NCBI GenBank assembly: GCA_025765615.1
Contig: JAIVFJ010000012.1
Span: forward strand, 496,001-560,000
Direction: 5' to 3'
Length of the DNA stretch: 64,000 bases
DNA from: Zopfochytrium polystomum
Taxonomy: Eukaryota > Chytridiomycota > Chytridiomycetes > Chytridiales > Chytridiaceae
The notes under the pieces were generated by a model, which did no database searches, had not been told where the DNA came from, and saw only the letters and a list, made by a program, of their open reading frames with translations. Shown here piece by piece: positions 38,912 through 48,416 of this stretch. The translations under genes were made by a program, and so were the position numbers. Position 1 is the first letter of the stretch. Each line of letters begins with the position of its first letter.

Positions 38912-40790
38912 CTGGGATGTCAAGGAAGAGAAAAGAGCGAATGATGAGGGAGGAGAAGAATGCAAGAGCATCAGGACCAGCTGCGAGGAGAAGCTCTCTG
39001 GAGATTTGGGAGGGGCCTGGGGCTTTGTTTGAGGCAAGAGATGTGAGAGCATTTTTGACGTCATTGGCAGAAGGGGGCAGCATAACCTTGGAGAAAAGAT
39101 CTGGGGGGATGTGGGGACGGGGTTGCATCTCAGAGTGAAATGGAGAGGATGGTGGGAAGGGAGTGAGGGTACGAGGGCGAAACCAGTGTTCGACCTGTTG
39201 TTGGCAGATACCAGGGACAAGGTCAGGATCGTGGGTGATTGAGGGACCTTCGGCAGTAGTATAGCGAATGTGGTCGATGCTAGAGTTGCTGCGCGTGCGG
39301 TTGAGGATGTTGTTGAGGACAGTCTTTATCTTGCCAGAAGAGAAAAGGTCGTGTCTATGTGTGAGAGCTGTGGCAATGTCCTCCATTTTGTGCTTTTCTG
39401 CTGCCTGGCATTGGGCACGGTAGATGGCCTGGCGATGGCGGTTGAGGGCGGGGAGTAAAACATCACGATAGTCAGTTGTGTCCAAGAAGCGGGCTTTGTA
39501 CTGAGAGTGGATGTGGGACAAGAAGGAGTAAGACTGATCTGCGCCCCACTCAGATGGGGTCAAAGGAATGGAAGGGAAGATTTTAGCCAGATCATGCGCA
39601 GGGTCTTTGGCAAGTGCCCACAGTTTCTCTACTTTCCAACGTGCAACAAGGAATGGTTTGGCACGGCAATCTATCTTTGGCGCTACTGAGGAGGTTCCCT
39701 TGTGAGGAAGGAACTTTTTGCCAAGCCGAAGCAGTAACTCGTGAAATGATGTGGAGAGTGTGTCAAGGTGGCTGACGAGGAGTGATGCACGTTCTGGGGA
39801 GGGGTATTGAAAGGGTAGGGATGGAGAATGGAGGAACTCAAGCTCGGAGGGGAGAAGAATGCTGTCCAAGGCTGCAAGGGCTGCTGAGAGGGGGGCAAGC
39901 TCAACTGAGACGGCTGATGTGTAATTGTCGAGTTGCTCCTCTGAAGCTTCCAGGGGTTTGATGACCTGCCGGCGCAGAGGGGAGAAGGGAAAAGTGTGGA
40001 AGGGGGAGGAAGCAAGAATTATGTTGAAGGGGAGGTGGTCTGAAGTGTCAGTGAGATGGGGCTCTTCAAGTGGAGAAGAAATGTTAGCTTCAGTGACGTA
40101 GTCAAGAGCAGGGGGTGAGAGCCAAATGCTGTCCAAACGAGAGGAGTAGGAGCCAGCAGTGTGTGTGTAAGAGGGTAAGTCTGGGTGCAGGTGTCTAAAG
40201 GAATCAACAAAGCCTTTCAGGGAGAGGGTGGGGAGGAACCCATGGCGGGAAGTAGGTGTGGGGGCTCTGGTGGAGTGGTCAAGGGGGTCAGTGATGGCAT
40301 TCCAGTCACCAAACCAGTAGGCTTGGTGGGGTGAGGTGGAGTCGGATGAGGCAAGAGAGTTGCACCATTTTTGCAAGTCAGGGAGTTCCTCAGATTGGGG
40401 GTCAGCAGGCCAGTAAATATTTCGCAGGAGGATGGAGCGTTGAGCAAAAGATAAGGTGAGGGCAATGGCACGAGTTCCAAAGTGGGAGACGTCAGTGATG
40501 TGTGGTGCCAGGGAAGATGAAATGATGAAACCAACGCCAGCGTGACGGGAGGGGGTGGAGGATATGAAGAAACCTTTGTAATTCCTAGTGATGTGACGAA
40601 TGGAGTGGGTGGCCTCTGTGTCAGAGCAGCCAGTTTCTTGAATGGCAAGGATGGTGGTTTTGGTGTGATCGAGCCAGTGGAAGATAGATGCAGCCTTGGT
40701 GGGGAAGGCACGACGGATGTTCCAAGTTGCAAAGCGAGGGAGGGGTGGTGGTGTTGGGGGTGGTGTGCTAGGCACAGGGCTAGTTGACAT
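38912..40790 (-). pseudogene. LINE ORF2: endonuclease and truncated reverse transcriptase
   Basis: ATG 40790. The first ~255 residues are an APE-like endonuclease: FATWNIRRAF (Asn), QETG (Glu), FGDWNAI (Asp, Asn), SRLDSIWLS (Asp) and TSDHLP (Asp-His). A helical linker follows, then NKAPGPSQISRELLLAAG, the beginning of the RT domain. The LINE sequence stops at 38912, before the catalytic YxDD, so no RT activity is possible from this copy. The few codons beyond 38912 are antisense Ty3 gag. Confidence 0.8.
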
Positions 40791-40832
40791 AGTTGACTAA
40801 GGGGTGCAGGAAGTCCTGCTAATAATGTCTCT

Positions 40833-40833
<1 letters not shown>

Positions 40834-40869
<36 letters not shown>
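40834..40869 (-). repeat. A36 tract between LINE ORF1 and ORF2
   Basis: 36 T on the plus strand, i.e. poly(A) in element sense. A second run (A11 on the plus strand) lies at about 40910-40920. Both fall between ORF1 and ORF2. Confidence 0.9.
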
Positions 40870-40870
<1 letters not shown>

Positions 40871-40936
40871 GAGAAATAAGAGTGATATCAATAGCAAAGG
40901 GGCTTTCACAAAAAAAAAAAAGGATAAGAGTATTGG

Positions 40937-42600
40937 TCAAGTTGAGGCAGTGTTCCTGGTTTTTGAGGCAGTTTTTGGGGCAGGTTTGGGGGCAGGTTTG
41001 GGGGCAGGTTTGGGGGCAGGTTTGGGGGCAGTTCTGTTGGGAGGAGTTGAAGAGGAACTGGAGCTTGAGTGTGTGGTGACAGCTGATCGAGCTGGGACAG
41101 TAGTAGTAGAAGAAGGTTCAGCGGAGGAACGGTCGTCAAGGTCCTCATCGATCGGGTCATTGTATTTCAACCATTCTTCAATTGTCCGGAGGCGAGAGCT
41201 GAGGAGCTGGGTGGTTGTGTCCACTGTGGTGAGGCAGCTGTCCAATTGTGCAGTGAGTGGCTCCAGTGTGGTGACTCGCTGATTTAGGTTGTGGATGGCG
41301 CCAGCATGGTTTTTGAGTGAAGTGTCCACGTTGGCTGCAGCAGCTGCAAGTCTCTGAATGTCGTGGTCCACCTTTGCTAAGCCGTGTTCCAGTGCTGCAG
41401 GGATTGGCTCAAGTTGGGAAAGCTGAGTGGTGAGTTTTTGGATGTCAGTGCGTACTGATGTCTGATGCTCTTTCAGCTCTGTGTGCAAGGAGGTCTGTTG
41501 TGCGAGAAGCTGTTGCTGGATGTTTTCAAGGACCTTCAAAATTGACTGCAGCTGTGGAGGAGGGACAGGAGGGGGAGCAGACAGGACAGGTGGGGGAGTT
41601 GTGGTGTCAGGAGGGGCCTGGGCTGTCTGGCTGTTGTCTTTGGAATCTGCTGAAGTGGCTTGGTTAAGGAGGGAGCCGGAGGGGCGGCCAGTTTTGCAAG
41701 ATTGAGAGGTATGGTTGGAGTTTCCACAACGGCGACAGCAGGGGAAGGGAGTGAAATCTTCCTTTTGGAGTGGGTGAAATGGGAGTGCACGGCCATTGAA
41801 GACAACTGATTGGTTAGTTTTTTGCAACATCAATGCGCGGGTTGTAAAAACAAAATGGGCAGACGACGAAAGGCCAGCAGTGCCCTTTGCTGAGTTGAAG
41901 AATCCTGGAATGCGAACTGACGTGCACCCAAACTCATATTGGATGGCCTGAAGGTCATAGATACTTGTGGAGCGACGAATGTTATAAAGGACAGCTGTGC
42001 GTTGCTTTTCATCGCTGATTCGCCGCTGGTTTTCTGCAGAAGGTTCCAGTGGTCGAATAGTGACACCTGCACCCATAATAGTTATGAACTGAGGGGGATT
42101 GTGAGGAGGGCCGTCAAAAAGAACTGTGGCAGATGCAGAGGCAGAAAGCTGGTGGTGTGCAAAATGAATAGCCATTATGGAGCCGCACGAGGATAAAGCA
42201 GAGGTGATTGCATGACGCAGGGAGTCCTTTTGCTCATCAAAGTTCTTTCTAGTAGTTCCAGGAGCCAGGTGTTGGAGTACGAGTTGGTTGGTAGGTTCGT
42301 TGGTGAATTCTGTGGCAGCAGCTGGTAGTCGACAGGTGTAAGAAAATTTAATGTGTGGGGATGTGGTCTGAAGACAGGCAGTCTGTTCGTCCGACAAAGG
42401 ATGCAGAAGGTGGAGCGAGTAAGAAGTCTGGTCCTTTGAGAGCAAGGGCCGCTGTCGGATGGTGAGGGTCGCAAGTGGAGATAAAGCGTAGGATGTCAAG
42501 TTCAGTGAGTGGGGCAATAGTGGGGTCTGGCTGAGTGGTGATTGTCAATATGTGTTGATCAGCGTGGGTGCCGAAGAACGTGGAGGGAGGTGGGCTGCTC
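40937..42600 (-). CDS. LINE ORF1: nucleic-acid-binding protein with zinc knuckle and coiled coil
   Basis: The main frame runs 42517-40937 (526 residues): an RRM-like part (TAVLYNIRRSTSIYDLQAIQ...VRIPGFFNSAKG), a single knuckle CRRCGNSNHTSQSC, a Pro-rich hinge, a long coiled coil (residues ~310-460) and a Lys-Pro-Ala repeat tail. An upstream frame starting MSSPPPSTFFGTHAD (ATG ~42602) overlaps and may be the real N-terminus, joined by a one-base shift near 42360. It would coat LINE RNA. Confidence 0.7.
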
Positions 42601-42698
42601 ATGAAATAGGGGGGTGCCAATCCCAATTCAGCACAAAGGTTGTGATGTGGTTGCAATGTGGTTGTGGTGGTGAAGGAGGAAAGTGATTGCTGGAGGCA

Positions 42699-43200
42699 AT
42701 CTGGCAGCAATCTGAAGTCAATCTGACGATGATCTGACGACAATCGGATGGTTATCTGGCAATCTGACAAGAATTGGGCGTTCTGGTAATAATCTGGAGT
42801 CAATCTGGCGACAATCTGATGATGATATGATGATCTGGAGACAAACTGACGAAAATCTGACGTTGACCTGACGATGATGTGACAATCTAACGAAGATCTG
42901 ACGTCAATCTGACGATCTGGAGTCAATCTGATGAAGATCTGATGTCAATCTGATGATCTGGAGTCAAACTGACGTTGACCTGACGATGGTCTGACGATCT
43001 GATGAAGATCTGACGTCAATCTGGCAGTGGCAAAGTGGTGGGGGGTGGTGGTGGAGGGTTCTGGAGTCAATCTGAAGTCGATCTGATGATGATCTGACGA
43101 TCTGACAACAATCTGATGTTGATCTGACGTTGATCTGGCAGTGGGAAGGTGGTGGAGGGCGGTGGCAAGGTGGTGGGGGGTGGTGGTGGTGGTGGAGGGT
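42699..43200. repeat. LINE 5' leader: ATCTGACGA minisatellite and G-rich segment
   Basis: 42699-43140 is built of variants of AATCTGACGATGATCTGACG. 43020-43060 and 43135-43200 are two similar G-rich segments (GGTGGTGGGGGGTGGTGGTGG type). They lie upstream of ORF1, where LINE promoters sit. Confidence 0.7.
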
Positions 43201-43951
43201 GCAGTCTTGAGTGTCTCTTGACAAGGTTTTTTTAGCTTCAACAACAACTTCACCAACAAGAACATCAAGCTCTTCCCCTGCCTCAAGCCAACCAAGCAAG
43301 AGAGCCCAAGGTTCCCAGCCCTGACAAGTTCACTGGGCTGGCCAAAGACCTTAGGAACTTCATGGCCACTGTGGAGAATGTCATCCTTCTCCAACCTTCA
43401 AGATTTCCCAGTGAGCAAGTCAAGGTTCTTTTCACAAGCACCCTCCTGTCTGGTCAAGCTCAATCATGGTACAGATCTCTCCCAAGCACACCCACCACCC
43501 TGCAAGAGCTCTGGGAGGGGCTGGAAGCTACCTTTGGTGACCCCTACGCATCTTGGACAGCAAGATCCAAGCTCAAGCATATCAAGCAAGGAAAGCAATC
43601 TTGTGTGGCCTACACCAACCAATTCAAGCAACTAGCCAGAGACTCTGGATACAATGATGCAGCTCTGATGGAGCTGTACCATGATGGTCTCCATGAGTCT
43701 ATCCAAGACATGCTCTCCCAGTCTCTGCACATCCCTGAGACCTTGGAAGAGTACATTCTCCTTGCCATCAAGATTGACAACAGACTCTACTCCAAGAGGC
43801 TGAAGCAAAGACAAGTAGGAACTACATCAAGACCTACCCCAGTTCCTCAAGCTCTTACAGTTCCTGAACCCATGCAAGTGGATGCAGTTGAGACACTTCC
43901 TAAGGGTCCTCTGAGCCAAGAGGAGAAAACAAGGAGGGCCCAGCAGGGACT

Positions 43952-46900
43952 GTGTTTTTACTGTGGCTCCAAGGAGCATGCTGTCAAGGACTGCCCAAGG
44001 AAGAAGCACCCAAACTCCCAGGTCCAGGCTCACTGAGGGGCAATTCCCTGGACCCTCCTCCAAGCTGCCCCTGTTTCATCACCACCACCAGCACCACAAA
44101 CACCTCAGATTCCAAGCCCCACCAACTCACCATGGATGTCAAGATTCAACTCTCACCCAAGTCAACCATCACAACCAAGGCCCTTATAGACTCTGGATCA
44201 TCCTGCAACATCATTGATGCCACCCTTGCCAAGTCTTGTGCCATTCCTACGATCAAGAAATCCACACCCCTCAAGGTCCACTTTGCCAATCATGCTCTGT
44301 TCAAGGAAATCAGCCATGAAACCAAGCTAAACCTCCACATCCAAGACTTTCCACCATCCATGGTCAATCTGGAAGTATTGGATCTTGGCTCACCCACATT
44401 CTCTGTCATCCTGGGATTACCATGGCTGCAAGCCCAGAACCCTGCCATTGATTGGGTCACTGGTCAAGTCCAACCTCCACCAATCGGAACAGTCACCCAA
44501 AACTCAAGTCAAGCCCCCAAGTCTCATGCTCTCAAGCCCTTGATTCAAGATTCACAGCCAGCCAAGACTCAAGTTCCACAGTTCACAGTTCACAGTCAAG
44601 ATTCAAGTAGAGCTCATAGAGCTCACAGTCATGGCCATGACTCTTGTTCACAGAACCCACAGTCAAAGATTCAAGTACCACAGTTCACAGTCCACATTCA
44701 AGATTCAAGTTCCACAGCTCACAGTCTTTGCCAAGAGCAGAACTCTCAGTCAAAGATTCAAGAATCACAGTTCCCAGTCAAGAATTCAAGCCCCACTGCT
44801 GAGGAGCACGACAACCTGGACCCATCAGACCTTTTGCTGGCATCCAAGCTACCAAAAGAATATCTCCCTTATGCTGATGTGTTTTCCAAGACCAAGTCAG
44901 ACCTGCTACCAGCTCAGAGGCCTTATGACTGTGAAATCCCACTCAAGGATGAAACTTGCAGCCCACCTTTCAAGCCACTGTACCACCTCTCTCCACCAGA
45001 AGCCAAGGCCCTCCAAGAATACATTGAAGAAATGCTGAACAAGGGATTCATCCAACCTTCCAAGTCACCAGCTGGAGCTCCCATCTTTTTTGTCAAGAAG
45101 AAGGATGGGGGACTGAGACCCTGTGTGGACTACAGAGATCTCAATGAGATGACAGTCAAGAACCGCTATCCACTGCCTCTCATCTCTGAATTACTGGACA
45201 AACTGAGCCATGCAAGGATATTTTCCAAGATTGACCTCAGAGGTGCCTACAATTTGGTCAGAATTAAGCCCCAGGATCAATGGAAGACTGCCTTCAGATG
45301 CAAATACGGTCACTTTGAGTACTTGGTCATGCCCTTTGGACTTACCAATGCTCCAGCTATTTTCCAAGGCATGATGAATGACATCTTCAGGGATATTCTG
45401 GACCTTTTTGTCATTGTCTACCTGGATGATATCCTGGTATTTTCATCTGACACTGCAAGCCATATGGGACATGTCAAGACTGTCTTGGAGAGACTCAGAC
45501 AGCATCACCTCTATGCAAAGCTGGAGAAGTGTGAATTCCACAAGACCTCCATTGAGTTTTTGGGGTTCATTGTGTCTGACAAAGGGATCTCCATGGCACC
45601 AGACAAGATCCAAACTATTCTTGAATGGAAGGCTCCAAATTCCATCAAGGATGTTCAAAGCTTCCTTGGATTTTGCAACTTCTACAGAACCTTCATTGCC
45701 AACTATTCTGCCATAGCCAAGCCTCTCACTGATCTCACCAAGAAGACCACCAAGTTTGAATGGACCCCAGCAGCAGAGCAAGCCTGGCTAGCTCTTAAGA
45801 CAGCAACCACAAGTGCACCACTCCTTAAGCATGTGGATCCCTTGCTTCCCTTCACCTTGGAAACTGATGCCTCAGACTATGCCCTTGGCGCTGTTCTGTC
45901 CCAGCCAAGCTCTCAGGACCCCTCTGCTCCTCTGCATCCAGTGGCATATTACTCCAGGAAGCTGAACAGTGCTGAGTGTAACTACACAGTCCATGACAAG
46001 GAGTTGCTTGCAATTGTGGAAGCATTCAAATTCTGGAGACACTACTTGGCTGGTTCTAAAGGCATCTCTGTCTATTCTGATCACAAGAACCTCACCTTCT
46101 TCAGGGCAAGGAGGTTGCTCAAGCAGAGGCATGCCAGGTGGGCTGAACTGCTCTCTGAGTATGACTTTAAGCTGTGCTATTCTCCTGGCCACCTTAACAC
46201 TGTGGCTGATGCCCTGTCAAGAAGAACAGACCTTGCACCTGAAGGGGGAGATGGTTTCACCCCACCATCCAAGACACACCTTTCATTGCTTCCTGACAGT
46301 GTGTGGGCCAATGCTATTTCCAAGGACCCCAAGCCTCACAAGATTCAAATCAGCCAAGAAGAGGAAAAACTTGAGATACTCAAGACAAGGCATGATGCAG
46401 CAACAGCTGGACACCCAGGAGAGCACAAGACATATGAGCTTGTTTCCAGAGACTTCTACTGGCCAGGCATGAGGAAGTACATCAAGAACTATGTCAGCAG
46501 CTGTGAAACCTGTCAAAGAAACAAATCCAGCAGACACAAGCCCTATGGACTTCTGGAGCCCCTCCCAATTGCCATCAGCCCTTGGTCATCAATATCCATG
46601 GACTTCATTGTGAAACTGCCCCCATCCCATGGATTTGACTCTATCCTTGTTGTCATCTGCAGAAGGACAAAGTTGGCCCATTTCATCCCCTGCACTGAGA
46701 ATATAGATGCACAAGGAACAGCAGACCTGTTTTTGCAGCACATATTCAGGCTCCATGGGCTGCCTCAGTCAATCGTCAGTGACAGAGGACCACAGTTCAG
46801 ATCTCAATTTTGGAAAGCACTCACAGCAGCCCTTGGAATCAAGTCTCAACTGTCAACTGCTTACCACCCTCAGACTGATGGACAAACAGAAAGAACAAAC

Positions 46901-47671
46901 CAGACTCTGGAGCAGTATTTGAGGTGCTATGTCAGCTATCAACAAGATGATTGGCCCACCCTCCTTCCACTGGCAGAATTTGCTCTCAACAATTCTCTCC
47001 ACTCAAGCACCCAGCTATCTCCTTTCTTTGCAACCTATGGCTTCAATCCAAGAGGAGATCTTCTGGGACAAGAGACCCTATCCAATGTCCAAGCTCCTGC
47101 TGCGGCTTCACACTTACATAAGCTCAAGATCATCAACTCCTTCCTGGACTCCACCCTGAAGCAAGCCCAAGAAGATGCCTCAAGATTTGCCAACACTCAC
47201 AGAATGGACCATGACCTTGCTGTGGGTCAGCAAGTTTGTCTTCTGAGGAAGAACTTGCAGACCAAAAGACCAAGTCCCAAGCTAGACAACCTCAAGTTGG
47301 GTCCTTTCAAGATCTTGGAGCAAATCAATCCAGTCACCTTCAAGCTGGATCTCCCTGCATCCATGAAGATCCACCCAGTTTTCCATGTCAGCCTTTTAGA
47401 GAAGTTTGTGGCCAATTCCATTCCAGGCAGAGTTGTTCCTCCTCCTCCTCCAGTTGAGGTAGAAGGTGAAGAGGAATTTGAGGTTGAACAAATCTTGGAT
47501 GCCAAGTGGTTTGGAAGAACACTCAAGTTCCTTGTTAAGTGGAAAGGTTACTCAGATGCTGACAACACCTGGGAGCCTGAGTCAAACCTCACTCACTGCC
47601 AAGACCTTCTGCTCGAGTTCAAGACCAGGTACCCCACCAAGTTGCAGAAGAGGCCTAAAAGGGGGAGATGA
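43952..47671 (+). CDS. Ty3 Pol: protease, RT, RNase H, integrase, chromodomain
   Basis: Open frame of 1239 codons, entered from gag by -1 frameshifting near 44015. The protease site DSG is at residues 80-82 (ALIDSGSSCNII). RT: FVKKKDGGLRPCVDYRDLN near 380 and YLDD at 490-493. RNase H: TLETDASDYALGAVLS from ~635. Integrase: an H-H-C-C zinc region from ~814 (HPGEHKTYEL...CETCQRN), then SMDFIVKLP (Asp), IVSDRGPQF (Asp) and HPQTDGQTERTNQ (Glu). Chromodomain ~1175-1230 (VEQILDAKWFGRTLKFLVKW, WEPESNL), which in chromoviruses targets integration to modified histones. No defect seen; possibly functional. Confidence 0.95.
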   Translation: MFLLWLQGACCQGLPKEEAPKLPGPGSLRGNSLDPPPSCPCFITTTSTTNTSDSKPHQLTMDVKIQLSPKSTITTKALIDSGSSCNIIDATLAKSCAIPTIKKSTPLKVHFANHALFKEISHETKLNLHIQDFPPSMVNLEVLDLGSPTFSVILGLPWLQAQNPAIDWVTGQVQPPPIGTVTQNSSQAPKSHALKPLIQDSQPAKTQVPQFTVHSQDSSRAHRAHSHGHDSCSQNPQSKIQVPQFTVHIQDSSSTAHSLCQEQNSQSKIQESQFPVKNSSPTAEEHDNLDPSDLLLASKLPKEYLPYADVFSKTKSDLLPAQRPYDCEIPLKDETCSPPFKPLYHLSPPEAKALQEYIEEMLNKGFIQPSKSPAGAPIFFVKKKDGGLRPCVDYRDLNEMTVKNRYPLPLISELLDKLSHARIFSKIDLRGAYNLVRIKPQDQWKTAFRCKYGHFEYLVMPFGLTNAPAIFQGMMNDIFRDILDLFVIVYLDDILVFSSDTASHMGHVKTVLERLRQHHLYAKLEKCEFHKTSIEFLGFIVSDKGISMAPDKIQTILEWKAPNSIKDVQSFLGFCNFYRTFIANYSAIAKPLTDLTKKTTKFEWTPAAEQAWLALKTATTSAPLLKHVDPLLPFTLETDASDYALGAVLSQPSSQDPSAPLHPVAYYSRKLNSAECNYTVHDKELLAIVEAFKFWRHYLAGSKGISVYSDHKNLTFFRARRLLKQRHARWAELLSEYDFKLCYSPGHLNTVADALSRRTDLAPEGGDGFTPPSKTHLSLLPDSVWANAISKDPKPHKIQISQEEEKLEILKTRHDAATAGHPGEHKTYELVSRDFYWPGMRKYIKNYVSSCETCQRNKSSRHKPYGLLEPLPIAISPWSSISMDFIVKLPPSHGFDSILVVICRRTKLAHFIPCTENIDAQGTADLFLQHIFRLHGLPQSIVSDRGPQFRSQFWKALTAALGIKSQLSTAYHPQTDGQTERTNQTLEQYLRCYVSYQQDDWPTLLPLAEFALNNSLHSSTQLSPFFATYGFNPRGDLLGQETLSNVQAPAAASHLHKLKIINSFLDSTLKQAQEDASRFANTHRMDHDLAVGQQVCLLRKNLQTKRPSPKLDNLKLGPFKILEQINPVTFKLDLPASMKIHPVFHVSLLEKFVANSIPGRVVPPPPPVEVEGEEEFEVEQILDAKWFGRTLKFLVKWKGYSDADNTWEPESNLTHCQDLLLEFKTRYPTKLQKRPKRGR
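44009..44054 (+). promoter_or_regulatory. Programmed -1 ribosomal frameshift signal, gag to pol
   Basis: The slippery heptamer C-CCA-AAC (44009-44015) is in the correct gag phase (X XXY YYZ). Five bases later GGTCCAGG (44021-44028) can pair perfectly with CCTGGACC (44047-44054) around an 18-base loop. A -1 slip moves gag codons into the pol frame, which is open here. The gag stop at 44034 lies inside the loop. Confidence 0.85.
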
Positions 47672-48024
47672 TGTTATGAATCACCCTCTGGAAACCTCTG
47701 GAACCTTCTAGAACATTCCTTCATGGAACCTTCTGGAACCTTCTGGAACCTTCTAGAACATTCCTTCATGGAACCTTGTGGAACCTTCTGGAACCTTCTT
47801 TGCTTTCCTGACTTGTCTTGTTGTCATTGGTATCATTGGTATCATTGTATTACTAATTGCTCTTTCTGGAACTTTCTTGGAGTCTTGACAAGGAACACTC
47901 TCAAAAGGTATAAAAGGGGGATGGGGGACCTGTCCCATCCCTCAAGTGAATTATTGTTTCCAATACAATCATCACTCCTCTCAGTTCCTTGTCTGCCTTG
48001 CCCTGTCCTGCCCTGTTCCTGACA
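47672..48024 (+). repeat. Ty3 3' LTR
   Basis: 353 bp; I see no difference from the 5' LTR. It starts directly after the pol stop region (purine-rich AAAAGGGGGAGATGA as polypurine tract) and is followed by the target duplication TGAGT. Confidence 0.9.
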
Positions 48025-48029
48025 TGAGT

Positions 48030-48416
48030 GAGTGGAAGGAGTGAATGAAGTGGAGGTGTGTGTTTGTGGGTGGTACTTCTCCCCAACTTGGAGAGAAAGA
48101 GAAAAACTCTGTTATGAATTTTTGATACATAATGATGATATGCATGCTGTAATAGTTGCTTGGCAAGCATGACTGGCACAGGGTAAAAACCTCTCCTAAA
48201 TTATCTACTTGAGCAGAGGAGGAGGAAAACTGTTGACACTGGGTTTCTGTTCCACTTAATACTTGGAGTATTTGTCATCAGTGCAAGCCAGCGCCCAGGT
48301 CTGCATTGGCAGTGGCTCGCTCTCCCATGGGCATCGTGAGAAAGATAACTGACAGTCACAATAGGTTTGGGTCCGTCTTGTGCCTCTTGCTACTAACCAG
48401 TCAGTTCCACCCAATA
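48030..48416 (-). repeat. Copia 5' LTR, larger half after the Ty3 insertion
   Basis: Continues the LTR sequence interrupted at 38183. In element sense its start reads TATTGGGTGGAACTG, two changes from TGTTAGGTGG, so the terminal dinucleotide is mutated. Confidence 0.8.

Larger units (their letters stand above)
38912..43233 (-). mobile_element. Non-LTR retrotransposon (LINE), 3'-truncated, in gag
   Basis: 4,322 bases on the minus strand between two copies of a 214-bp target segment (38698-38911 and 43234-43447). 5' end at the right, with a repeat-rich leader, then ORF1 and ORF2. ORF2 is cut just after the reverse-transcriptase start (LDIP at 38912), and there is no 3' UTR or terminal poly(A). 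The APE-type endonuclease and the zinc-knuckle ORF1 fit L1/Tad-type fungal LINEs. Confidence 0.8.
38577..44036 (+). pseudogene. Ty3 gag gene, interrupted by a LINE
   Basis: ATG 38577 encodes MSDPNNTFPDATAFQALMDQ, a Gln-rich stretch, then the capsid-like region (PSPDKFTGLAKDLRNFMATV). At 38911 the LINE begins. The frame resumes from the duplicated 214 bp (43234-43447) and runs through GQAQSWYRSLPSTP, YTNQFKQLARD and a zinc knuckle CFYCGSKEHAVKDC to TGA 44034. The inserted length, including the duplication, is a multiple of three, so frames agree on both sides. The uninterrupted gag would be ~307 residues. This copy cannot make full Gag. Confidence 0.85.
38184..48024 (+). mobile_element. Ty3/gypsy chromovirus, Tf1/sushi type, with 5-bp target duplication
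   Basis: 9,841 bases including a nested LINE. The LTRs, 38184-38536 and 47672-48024, appear identical at 353 bp. The flanks carry the 5-bp duplication TGAGT (38179-38183 and 48025-48029). Joining the flanks gives exactly the intact Copia LTR sequence seen near 34646, so the insertion site is the Copia 5' LTR. Internal order: primer-binding site, gag, frameshift signal, pol with protease, RT, RNase H, integrase and chromodomain. Identical LTRs and an open pol imply a recent insertion. Confidence 0.95.
34632..48416 (-). mobile_element. Decayed Ty1/Copia element, split by a nested Ty3 element
   Basis: Minus-strand element: 3' LTR 34632-35039, pol remnants 35136-37709, 5' LTR 38159-38183 plus 48030-48416. 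The 5' LTR is interrupted by the Ty3 element. The gag, protease and most of the integrase are missing between 37709 and 38159 (only ~450 bases), so it was internally deleted. No clear target duplication: the flanks are ATGTT and TTGAT. Confidence 0.75.

Noticed and set aside
40834..40869. A36 tract as the 3' end of a separate element
   Set aside because: ORF1 and ORF2 on both sides belong to the same LINE type and orientation, and no duplication flanks the tract.
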